From Toxoplasma gondii ME49 (Eukaryota; Apicomplexa; Conoidasida; Eucoccidiorida; Sarcocystidae): a stretch of 64,000 nt of DNA. Shown in pieces: positions 50,701 through 59,894 of the stretch. The first letter of the stretch is position 1, and each line of letters starts with the position of its first letter. The notes under the pieces are model-generated. The model saw only the letters and a program-made list of their open reading frames with translations. It ran no database searches and had not been told where the DNA came from. Where the stretch lies: contig NC_031480.1 in the NCBI RefSeq assembly GCF_000006565.2, positions 5,759,170 to 5,823,169 of the forward strand, written 5' to 3'. Both the position numbers and the translations under genes were made by a program.

Positions 50701-51299
50701 CACAGATCGAATTGTCTCTCTGTCCATCTGTACCATGTGTAGACTTTGTTTTTCTGGAGACGCGAATCCACTGTAGAATCCGTAGTAGATCAGAAAAGTC
50801 TCTCTCGCTGGGACGCTGTGTTTCAGTACCCAAAACCTTCGCTGTCGATACTTATAAGTGAGCGGTATTCAGTGTCCTGGATTGCACAGCAGTTGAGGCG
50901 ATAATTTTGTAGAAATGGACTCGAGTGCTTCTTTTGTATTCCTCTAAAAAAGAACTCATTGCATGTTTGTATCTGTAGAAAACAGTAAATGGAATTTTTT
51001 GTTTTCTGTTTTCACAAAGCCGAGCCAGTTGCAGCTTTTGTCCTTTTTTGCAAAAAGAACCGACTTCATTTTCTGTAATATGTGTAAATAGGACCGCTTG
51101 AACTTTTCGCAGCATTCGTTTCCACGAAGAAAGGTGCGTTTTGTGTCTTTTTCAGGCTCCTATTCTCGCCGTGGCGACGAACTTGCAAGACACTTTGTTG
51201 GTCTCCGCGGACTCGATGGGGAAGCTGGTTCTTTGGAGGAGCCTGGATTTCTCTGCCGCTGGCGGCGGCGCCGGGGGGGCGCGAGGTCGAGCTGTCTGA
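35760..51299 (+). CDS. MyoF: Class XXII myosin F with IQ motifs, coiled coil, G-like domain and WD40 repeats
   Basis: Unconventional myosin; in T. gondii MyoF moves dense granules and is needed for apicoplast inheritance. Nineteen exons: 35760-35991, 36793-36977, 37527-37957, 38509-38681, 39141-39510, 40097-40551, 40763-41426, 41869-42291, 42566-42807, 43308-43451, 43961-44893, 45634-46160, 46614-46850, 47603-47694, 48058-48202, 48626-48784, 49377-49522, 50106-50265, 51156-51299. The sum is 5862 nt, 1953 residues, with all phases consistent. Motor: P-loop GESGAGKT (202-209), switch [10 protein letters not shown], switch II DIFGFE, then [10 protein letters not shown] Ser/Pro loop of about 25 residues is inserted before the AYQGM element. 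From about residue 840 there are roughly six IQ repeats, then coiled coil. Residues ~1251-1440 look like a degenerate small GTPase ([12 protein letters not shown]). WD40-like repeats fill about 1594-1953 (GSVVIY, KSVRFW, GKLVLW). Start ATG 35760 precedes a myosin N-terminal SH3-like segment. Confidence 0.93.
39837..39960. repeat. TATG/TATA microsatellite in MyoF intron 5
   Basis: About 120 bp of TATA followed by repeated TATG and TGTA units, within 39511-40096. Confidence 0.9.
41523..41598. repeat. 18-bp tandem repeat in MyoF intron 7
   Basis: Four imperfect copies of a unit like GTTCAGGAGAAAGAAAAC, within intron 41427-41868. Confidence 0.85.
42868..42915. repeat. TA/TAAATA microsatellite in MyoF intron 9
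   Basis: TA dinucleotides with AAATA interruptions, within intron 42808-43307; smaller TATG runs follow to about 43040. Confidence 0.85.
45273..45371. repeat. 35-bp tandem repeat, about three copies, in MyoF intron 11
   Basis: Copies begin near 45273, 45307 and 45342, each containing TTTTCACAGAACCACAG. They differ at only a few bases and lie in intron 44894-45633. Confidence 0.9.
46305..46352. repeat. TATG/TA microsatellite in MyoF intron 12
   Basis: TATATATG-type run within intron 46161-46613. Confidence 0.8.
48415..48540. repeat. Two TA runs in MyoF intron 15
   Basis: TA runs at about 48415-48433 and 48512-48538, within intron 48203-48625. Confidence 0.8.
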
Positions 51300-53152
51300 G
51301 GCTGCCGGCGCTGTAAAAAACTGTTGAAGCTTCCGGGACAATCTCAAAAACTTCTGGGACGCGGTTCTGAATAGACTGTTTTTCGCAGAGAAGCGAGGAA
51401 AGCTGGGGGGTCACAGACGGCGTCAACGAGCTGTCGACTCGTCTCAGCTCTTTGTGTGCCTGTCGGAAGTGCATCGCATGCAGTTTTGGTGCGCGCTTCT
51501 GTTTGGACTCGAGACAGGGAAAGGGGATATCTGAAAGAAGCAAAAGTGGAAAAAAGGCGCGAGTAGCTCAGTGTCCAGGAAGCGAGACAAAAGGAGGCAG
51601 AAGATGCACAAAAGAAGGCGAGGGAAGGACTTTTTGCGATGAGGAAAGAAGACACTCTATCCCGCTGTCTGCGCGAAGTCGTGTCCAGAAAAATGTGGAT
51701 GTGTGGACAAGAAGTCGCTGCGGATGCGCGGCAAATTTGTTAGTTCTTGCATGGTGTGGCGTCGCAGTTTCTTGTGGGGACGCCTGCATCGTTTCCTCTT
51801 TTTTTCATCAAGGCAAGGCAGGCAGAGAGAAGGTCGGGGGAATGGAGAGGGGCATGTCTCGTGCCGCGGTCATCGCAGTTTCACTGAGACTCGAAACTCT
51901 GGTCCCGCCTGTTTGCTATATGTCCAGTGAAAACGCCAGTGAAGCTGCGAGCTTGGCTTGGCGCGCAGGCGTCACACACTCACACACTTCCTTGACGTTA
52001 AGTAAACGGAGAGCGAAGGGGGAAAACAGAAGGAAATGCGGAGTGCAGATAAAAAAGGTAGTTTCGCGATGGAGAGTGAGAAAAAGATACACGAGGGAGG
52101 AAGAATCAAGAAAACAGAGACTCGCGGATGCGACGAAGATAAGAAAGTGAAGAGCGGGAGTGAACCCCGAACGCGCAGTGGCGTGTCTCGAAAACAAAAG
52201 AGCCATAGACCGTAGAAGAGACAGCATGCGTGATGCAATGCGCATGCAGTTTGGGACTAGAGAAATTCCGACGTCGATCTCAAGCACAAAAAAGTTTCTC
52301 TGCCGACGAAGGTCGCTTTTTCTCAGCAGCGACGCACGAGCTGCCCTATACTCTGTTACCTGCAGCGTTATTTTCTCCTTTCAAAGGCTAATACTCGAAG
52401 TCCATCTTCTTTTGTCTAAAGGACTAGAAAGTTAAATTCAGGATCTGTAGATCTGCACTCTCCTTGCCAAAGCATTTTCACCGGGAATACCAGAAAAGCT
52501 CAATTTTCACTCTCTTCTTTCTAACGCGTTTTGACCTTAGACCTCTGCACTACTCTTTTTCTGTCACATGCGACAGAATGGCTGTAGCGTGGAAGAGCGC
52601 GACACCGGAGACATCCGCGACAAGCGAGAACACCGCAACATTTCAACTGTCCGACAGACGGGGGACAAGAACGTCCAGTTTCCTCAGTTGCTGTACCTGG
52701 AGCGCGTGAAGTGCGTCGAGGGAAACCAAAGGCAACCCAGAAAAGAGGAAAAGAACACATTGAGGTGGGGAGAACCGTTTCTCCGTGTACTTGTCTAAAG
52801 GAGTCCGAGACAGGGGAGACAGCTGTGAGTGTAGAACTACTCTGCTCGTTTACTGTCCAGAAATAAGCAGTGAAGAAGAAGGAAGAGAGCCACCGAGAGT
52901 GGAGAGACAGAACGGAGATGAAAGAGAAAAGAGAACGCGCTTCTGGATCTGAAGGTAGCTCCGAGAAGCAGAGCGGCGACGTTGTTCGTCTCAGGAGAAA
53001 GGTATCCCTTCGCATGAAGAAGCCAATCACTGCGAAACGAAGCAGGAAGGACACTAAGCAGATGCGCAGGCTGCACACACAACGAAGGCGCGACGAGCGT
53101 CGTCTTCAGACGCCTCGCCATGCCCTTTCTTTGTCTCGTCGTCGTTAGAAGC
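51300..53152. other. Convergent 3' spacer after myosin F
   Basis: Lies between the MyoF stop (plus) and the stop of the lysine-rich gene (minus), so 3' UTRs of both are expected. Several frames of 70-230 codons are open, but they overlap on both strands and are rich in Arg/Lys or Phe/Leu from purine/pyrimidine bias. None has a domain, and I do not call a gene. Confidence 0.45.
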
Positions 53153-54010
53153 TCACGACTTCTCTCCACTTTTCTTCTTTCTTCCATCATCACTGCCCGA
53201 CAACGAAGTGCCTCGAGAAGCCTCTTTCTTCTTTTTCTTCTTCCTGGCGTCCTCGCCCTCACTCCCTGCTGACAGCTCAGAGTTCGCTCCGTCCTTCTTC
53301 TTCTCGCTCTTCTCTTTCTTCTCGCTCTTCTCTTTCTTCTCGCTCTTCTCCTTCTTCTCGCTCTTCTCCTTCTTCTCGCTCTTCTCTTTCTTCTCGCTCT
53401 TCTCTTTCTTCTCGCTTTTCTCCTTCTTCTCGCTTTTCTCCTTCTTCTCGCTTTTCTCCTTCTTTTCACCCTTGTTCTTCTTGCGTTCCTCTTCTGAGAC
53501 ACTTTTCCCCAGCCGCTCCTGCGCGTCTTCCGTCTGTTGTCCATCGTCGGCTTCGCTACCGGGCGCTGAGGCCGGTGGACAGTCTTTTTTCTTCTTTTTT
53601 CCTCCCTCGCTCTCGATTGCTTCAGCCTCGAACCGATGCTCGGCTTTCTTCTTCTCCTTCTCTCTTCCAGTCTCAAGCGGTGCGCCTTCCACGGCATCCG
53701 CGCTGTCGCTTTCCCCATTCTTCTTCTTTTTCTTCTTTTTCTTCTCCATCGGGGCCTCAGAGTCGTCAACGTTGGCCGTCAGATCCGTGTAGCGCTCTGC
53801 CTTCGAGTCACCCTTCTTCTTTTTCTTCGTCTTCTTCTTCTCTTCGCCCCCATCGAAGGACGACGTCGCGGACTCCGACTTCTTGTCCTCTTTCTGGAGT
53901 CCTTCTGCGCCGCTTCCTGCCTCTGTCGCAGCCGCTCCGCTCTCTCCTTGCGGACTCGAGAGTGGCGACACGACCGCAGGACCCTCGGCCGGCGATAGGG
54001 GGGATTGCGT
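53153..54010 (-). CDS. Lysine-rich repeat protein, 3' exon (5' end unresolved)
   Basis: I do not recognise this protein. The open frame is preceded by a good acceptor (CCTCCCCAG at about 54019-54011), so the exon probably starts at 54010 in phase 0 and encodes 285 residues plus stop. The first ~60 residues are Ser/Pro/Ala/Glu-rich. The rest alternates acidic stretches with long lysine runs (KKKKKKKK). At its heart is a perfect hexapeptide KKEKSE repeated nine times. The end is again basic, with Ser-Lys pairs. Such composition is seen in nuclear or nucleolar proteins, but it is also generic for disordered parasite proteins. I could not find a convincing upstream coding exon; the sequence to about 55220 may hold an untranslated or short first exon. 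It converges with MyoF. Confidence that it is coding rests on the intact frame across the repeat. Confidence 0.55.
   Translation of the reverse strand, partial: TQSPLSPAEGPAVVSPLSSPQGESGAAATEAGSGAEGLQKEDKKSESATSSFDGGEEKKKTKKKKKGDSKAERYTDLTANVDDSEAPMEKKKKKKKKNGESDSADAVEGAPLETGREKEKKKAEHRFEAEAIESEGGKKKKKDCPPASAPGSEADDGQQTEDAQERLGKSVSEEERKKNKGEKKEKSEKKEKSEKKEKSEKKEKSEKKEKSEKKEKSEKKEKSEKKEKSEKKEKSEKKKDGANSELSAGSEGEDARKKKKKKEASRGTSLSGSDDGRKKKSGEKS
53303..53466 (-). repeat. 18-bp coding minisatellite (KKEKSE)9
   Basis: Nine consecutive 18-bp units, TTCTTCTCGCTCTTCTC(C/T) on the plus strand. They differ at only a few synonymous positions (CTC/CTT and TCC/TCT). The period is a multiple of three, so copy changes keep the frame. 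Confidence 0.9.
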
Positions 54011-55825
54011 CTGGGGAGGACAAAAACAAAGAAATGCGTGCAACCAGATGTTCAAAAACGACGGCAAAGAAAGAAAGGCTCTCTGGCTTCGCTTTTACGC
54101 AGTGGACGGGAGAGAAACGAAAAAGACATATCCCTTTGACGGCTCGGATGATGCTTGGAAGCACCACGAACACCCTACGCATACCCTACGCATGCAACGT
54201 ATCTTTTGCAGGCGAGAGAGACGGACTGTTTTCGATTTCTTCAGAAATCGTCTACGAGAAAACGCGTCTGCCGATCAAATGAAGATGAAAGCGAAGCATG
54301 TAGGTTAGGGAAGAGGTAAATGATTCCTCCACAACACATCTCAAAATTGGATACAGGATACGACGCTGTCTCAACATGCATATACGTATATATATATATA
54401 TATATATACACGCACATATATGTATATATATGCAGATGTAGATGTGCAGCAATGCCTAGTCTTTACATTTGTGGTTCTGCGCATATATGTATATATATAG
54501 ATATATGCATTCATCAGTCCCTAGGAGTCATGTGTTACATATATATATATATATATATATAGTTAGATAGACATTCATTTCTAGAAGATTATTTACGTAC
54601 ACGTGCGTATATACGTCTATACGAGCAAGTACTCGAACGTATACACATTACATGCCTGCACATTTATATACGTACGTAAATGTGAACATCTGTCCATCGA
54701 ACGCTCTAAACATGGAAGCCCGGTTAGAAGGACAATCAGGTTTTCTGCGTGAAGACCTGTGTTTCTCAAAAGTATCGGGTGTTTGATATCTAATGCCATT
54801 TTCGGAGATAATTAATTTGAAGTTGACTAAGAAGCAGATGCCAGTCTGTTTTAGTTTTTGAATTCTCGTCTCGACGACGACTGCGAGCAAAAGACCAGCT
54901 CGAAGCTACGAGATGCGTCTGTGATCCATGTTCTGCGAAAGAAATCCTCACACGAGATCTGAGGCCAGGCCGTGGTCTCCCAGAGATGCGTTTCGGTGGA
55001 TGGGCGCCAAGGACCAGAAAGGAAATCGACGGTCCCGAGTGCAGAGCTGTGCGAATTCGATTTGCAACGAGTTCTGGGTTCGGCCACCGACCGCTCGCGA
55101 GCTTGGAAAAGACGCACTGAGAACCGTGCAGCCACAGGAAAGAAGGCGTTCTGGAGAGGAAAGGGGAAAACGAAAACGGCTTCTACGCTCCGCTCGATAC
55201 ACAGATATGAGTCCTACACACATGTAGACGCCCTAGGGTTCCAGGATAAAATCCCGCGTTTCCAGGAACATGGGCTTCTCTGTCGCAACTCGCAGGCATC
55301 GAAGGGACTAGAGCGTCTGCGGCATTTCAGAGAAACCCTCTGGTTTTTCCGAAAGGTATTTTTAGGGCCGGAAACACACAAATGCTTCTGAAGGACTCAT
55401 CAAATCGCGTAGTGGGTTTGGGGGATGCCTGTGATTCTCTGGAATACACAGGTCAGCCCCGTTAGGTAGCATTTGATACTCTGTACCGGCCGATCTAAAA
55501 TCATGTTCATTTGGCCCCATAAATTCCATATAAAGCTTCTTTTCGAGACTTTTCAGTCGCTTCAACGACTGCGGCCGCGGAAAAGTTATTTCATCGAGAG
55601 ACGCTTTCAACGAAATCAAGTAGAAGTTTCTCGTCTTTCGGGCTTGGTGCAAAAAAGCTGTGTCCTACCAAACATAACTTGTTACCAGATAGTTTGCAGT
55701 GTACAAGACGCGTACAAGGAACCCACACACTTCTGGCAGCTCCGAGGGTGGAAAATCCACGTCCTCGCGAAACCGAACTCTCTAACGTGTCCAGAAATGC
55801 CGCTTTCAAATGATCAGCAAGTCGT
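54011..55825. other. Spacer with TA microsatellites
   Basis: Upstream of the lysine-rich exon and downstream of the CxxC protein gene. TA/TATG runs lie at about 54385-54435 and 54538-54562. A GC-richer patch at 54900-55220 could be the first exon or leader of the lysine-rich gene, but I cannot fix a start. A motif near 55467-55498 resembles one at 3749. Confidence 0.4.
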
Positions 55826-58387
55826 CTAGGAGTCGACGTGTCTCTGTACCAGTTTCTGATTTGTAAACGGGTTGTGCAGATACACCTCGAAGGCCCCGAG
55901 TTCCGGATAGCGGAACTTCCTGACGATCATTCCCTTAATGTCTCGAATCACATCTGCGGAGAAGAAACAGACCAGAGATAAGCGAGCTGCTCGGTACCCA
56001 GGGCAAAGTGCGCATTTCGTGTGGCATCTGGCTTTTCAGAGCTCCCCACAAAAGCTGTGCCCGAGTTTGCGGCGTACTTCACGGGTCTTCAACACCCTTG
56101 TAAACCGTCAGTTCCTCTACCTTCAACGAGATTCAGAAACGATACTTCATCGCCAGATGGAACTCGTGATAGAGGTCAAGGAAGTTTTTAGAGACAGGTT
56201 GTCCCCTACCTACCGTTCTACACTTTATGGAATCACATGCAATAGACAATTTGTTGGAGCCTCCATAGGGGCAGCCACAGACGGGGACTGTCGGGGGGTA
56301 CACTGTTGCACGTACGCGTGAAGCTTTTGAGTTTTCCCTTTGTGACCTGACGGCCTCAAGTCCCGACGGTGCACACGCAGAGAGGCCTCTTTTGAGCCTC
56401 TTGATGTACGGAAAAAGCAGAACGGAAGTGTTTGGTGACAAAACTCACAGAAATGGTTGCAGAAACGGTCCTCCTGGCAACGGAGGTCGCCGCGCCTCCC
56501 CAGATCCGGTGGCGGGTTGACCTACAACAGAGAAGGACGCGAGAAGTGTAACTTTCACGTGTGTGTTTGCCGTGTCCGCGCGACTGAACACCGTAGCAGG
56601 AAGTGGAGAGGCGAACTGGCTTTTCGACTAACAAACGTTCAGAACCCCAAACAGCTGTTTGGTGTACGTGTACAAGCGCACGCTTTAATTCAAAGAGAAA
56701 CAACGCCATGCAATTATAACGAACCTGCACCTACGTGCTTTCCCTTCTGTAAGTGGTGCGCTTGGCTGTGTGGGTTTATACTTGTGCATGTTTTGATGTA
56801 TTTTTAGCGGGAACGTCGCCAGACTGGATCTCCACACACGCTTGGCAAGATGCATTTCAACAGTGCATGAGTAGGAGTGTAGGGGGTATGCATTTTGGAG
56901 GACGTTGCGGCTGCCTGCACGCGTTGCGACTGAAATGTACCAGTATCTGCAGAAACGTCGAAAGAGGTAGCCGTCGAGCCGCGTCATTCTTACCAGGAGA
57001 ACGAGCTGCTCGTCGACTGCATGCGAAATTGACTCTTGAACTGACGTCAATCCACCGCGAAAAAACCGAAAAAGACGCGTCAACGGAAGCAATCCGAGGG
57101 AAATAAAAAGAACAGCTGTCTGTCCGTTTGAAAGGACGGCCAAGTTCAGAGATCCATGTGCGCAGCTAAAAGTGAAGTGAGGCAGCTCCGAATGCGGTGG
57201 GCAGACGCAGAACGTGAAGAGCAGAAGCTGTATCGTGTGTCCTTTTCACTCTCCGACCGATACTGGCATTTAGGTGGAAATCCCCGTCGCCCACTGCCTT
57301 CGCTGGGACAGACGCGGTAAGAAACGTAGCAGAGCAAAACTGTGTAGAGCACAGATAGTACGAAGGGGTAGGTGAATACTACCGGCGTACTCGTGCGGCG
57401 GTTTTAGCAGAAAGACTCTACTGCAGCTTGTACAGTGACATCACCCTCTACCTCGACACCACAGCATACAAAAAACTGTCAAGGAAACGCCAGCATAAAG
57501 AGTGGAACGCTATTGAAATTCACCGCTTTTTGCTGTCTTCAGCAGTTCAGTGGAATGTGGAGAGCTCGCGCAGATTCCTGTCTGCACGTGCATTCGGTAC
57601 ACACTTGTCAATGTGAAGCCCAGCTCTTTGACGCTCTCAGTCGTCTTCTTGCATTTACCTCGTTTCGCGTATTCTTCGTACTTGCGACCGTCGTGATGAG
57701 TGCAGTGGAGATGGTCTTCACAATCGACGCTAGCAAAACAAGCGCACCAAAGCAGAAGGATGCTTCTCGCGTTGACAGAGCATCGAGTTTCTGTGTTTCT
57801 CGGTCTCCTTGCATTGTTGTCTGGAGGCGGAACGATGTGAATCTTTATATGACAGGAGTTACAGCATGTACCTGCTTTGCGCCAGCAGAAGCAGACTAGG
57901 AGTGGGCATCAGTGCTGGAATTCTTTCTGTTTCTGGCAACTTTGTGATGCAAATTCTGAGAAAAGGGGCACGTAGCAAAGACTCGATCGAGGAGAACCAG
58001 TGGCACCAATCTGTCCCTCGTGGTTTGGTCTTCTATCTCCATGGACTGAGTTTCATATTATATTATCATCGCTTCCATGGTGTGTAGGAAGTTAACACTA
58101 CGACGAATCAACTGTAAACTTTGAACGTCTTCATCTTTGATGTCTTTATGTTGGTCAGATGTGTTGCTAGCTTCGACGTATCGTTTACTAAACTCCATTC
58201 TAGGGTTTGCCATCAATGACGGTGGTGTTATGGTGGCTTAAACTTGAGAAACCAACATCTGCATCCAAGCTGTACAAATATGATACTCACTTTTCCAGTC
58301 TCCTTTGAGGCGATGTCCGTGAACAGCTTACCAGTGTTCGATTTCGACGGTCAGCCTAGTGTATCGCGAAGGCGGCGCGGCCGCCAT
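55826..58387 (-). CDS. Small CxxC thioredoxin-like protein resembling the Rdx/SelW fold (5 exons)
   Basis: No exon makes a long ORF; I assembled it from splice sites. Exons (minus): 58387-58332, 57729-57659, 57040-56994, 56521-56449, 55953-55826, summing to 375 nt, 124 residues, with all four phases matching. Donors are GTAAGC, GTAAAT, GTAAGA and GTGAGT. Most acceptors have pyrimidine tracts (TTTTGCTAG, TGTTGTAG, TTCTCCGCAG); the third (GACGTCAG) is weaker. The ATG lies in a good context (aaaATGG). The protein opens with a beta-strand-like LTVEIEH, then C19-V-D-C22, then a His/Cys cluster HLHCTHHDGRKYEEYAKR, a helix, NPPPDLG, and near the end GAFEVYL. A CxxC after the first strand and a late GAFEV strand are the pattern of the Rdx family (selenoprotein W/T/H relatives), here with Cys rather than selenocysteine. 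The fold call is an inference from pattern, not from a search. Confidence 0.6.
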
Positions 58388-58983
58388 TTTCTCGTACGTT
58401 TTCGTGGAATTGAACGCAACAACGAAAAGTGAAGTCGATAAACGACAAAAACCAGAAAGGACGGGGCAATACCAAGCCTGCAGCACCGTCGGCTGCGGTT
58501 GGGCAAGAGCACAGCGGGATAGGCGGACCAATCCCGATCAGAAAAAGGAGAAACGGACGCACGAGAACTTGGATTCGCTAACAAAGATCTTCATGATCAA
58601 AACTCGTGATTTAGAGTACACTGGTAAAAGAAAAGGTGTGCCCGGAATAGGTGGTCAACCGGTTCGTAACACCTCTTGATATCGTAACGCTCCAGCCAGC
58701 TTCCCAAGAACCTTGTTGATCCCCGTATCTAATCTGTGCTGTATGTTAGAACATCGCTTCCGAGGAATCTGCTTCGTCTGTCAGAAGTGTGCTGGCGCAA
58801 GCCTCGGCGTTCATGCAGTTGGTGGATTCTAGACGCCTGCTCTCCATGAGGTAATGGAAAGAAAGATGATCGGTTGATTCAAAGAGAGATCAGGTGAAAC
58901 GGAGGTAAGGATGCTTGTTTTTGGCACTGCCAAAAGGCGGCAAGCATCTCTTATTTGACGGCAGGAAGGGCAGAAACCAATAA

Positions 58984-59565
58984 TTACGGTGAGATCATAC
59001 GGCAGTGATGGACACGCTGCTCCAGGGAGAATGTTCGTAACACTCTCACTTCCAAAATACTCCAGAGAATGCCGATGCGATAAGCGTCACCAACCAGAAT
59101 GGAGGAGTCAATTACGTGGACAGGGACAGAAAAACAACAAAGTTGCTTGCAAGATCGAGAGTATGTAGATCCGGAGGGCGGCGTGATGCAGATGACCGGG
59201 TTAATGTAGGACAAAACAGGCCAAAGACAGATTGATTTGTACAGTCCCATGCTAAGAAAAGTTCCGTGATGCTTCCTGGTATATTTAGGTCCGCTTTTAC
59301 GACGAATGAGTGTGTTCCAAAGGCTGGTCTCGTGCATCAAATTCTGAACAAGACACGCAGGGATTGCATACGCGTGCCTGTTTCCGCAGATTTCTGATAC
59401 ACGCTTCAACAGAAGATCAGATCTCTTGGTGAAGTTCTCAACGGAGGATTGGTTTGCTTTCGTGACTCGATCCACTCTTTCACGATTCATGAACTGTGGC
59501 GAGTATCTAACGCTGTCTCGAAGCTGAACAGATCTACAGACGGGAGTGACAACCAGCTTTTCCAC
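58984..59565 (-). CDS. Hypothetical 193-codon ORF, doubtful
   Basis: I do not recognise this sequence. It is an uninterrupted frame of 193 codons in DNA of moderate GC, long enough to be unlikely by chance alone. It has hydrophobic patches (ICLWPVLSYINPVICI) but no motif I can name, no clear splice structure and no homology I can see. It may be a remnant of a decayed gene. An exon-like stretch on the opposite strand lies just to its right, which weakens the case. Confidence 0.2.
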   Translation of the reverse strand: MEKLVVTPVCRSVQLRDSVRYSPQFMNRERVDRVTKANQSSVENFTKRSDLLLKRVSEICGNRHAYAIPACLVQNLMHETSLWNTLIRRKSGPKYTRKHHGTFLSMGLYKSICLWPVLSYINPVICITPPSGSTYSRSCKQLCCFSVPVHVIDSSILVGDAYRIGILWSILEVRVLRTFSLEQRVHHCRMISP

Positions 59566-59625
59566 ATTTTCCTTATGATGTCCTGAACCGCTTTCTTCGA
59601 AATAAGTCAGTATCTTCGCTGGCAG

Positions 59626-59894
59626 CTGAGTTTCCGTGTGTTCCGGCTAATGGACGCCCCGTCGGCTACCACGGATACACAGCTGGTTATGTTCCCGGCG
59701 GCTTCTCCATTCAGAGAGCGGCCCTCAAGGTTACCAGGGAGTCCGGGCTCGAAAGGGATATATTTTCGAAAGTTCTGAAGAATTCCCAAGGGCTCCGATG
59801 CCGTTTGCTTCTTTGCGCGCCCCACACCGCGGTTGACTTCACAAAACGGACGCGTGACTCTTACGGGTATGCCGCATCAAAGACTTCCTTTCTG
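59626..59894 (+). CDS. Possible orphan exon, doubtful
   Basis: A plus-strand frame bounded by an acceptor (TCTTCGCTGGCAG) and a strong donor (CTG|GTGAGC), length 2+267 nt. Its translation looks protein-like (GRPVGYHGYTAGYVPGGFS) but matches nothing I know. No neighbouring exons were found. It could be part of an unrecognised gene, a relic, or chance. Confidence 0.2.

Noticed and set aside
51452..52150. 232-codon ORF downstream of MyoF
   Set aside because: Arg/Lys-rich frame in the expected 3' UTR, with competing frames on the other strand and no domain.
53208..53792. Plus-strand Phe/Ser-rich ORF across the lysine repeat
   Set aside because: It is the complement of the KKEKSE repeat; the minus frame has an acceptor, a longer continuation and sensible composition.
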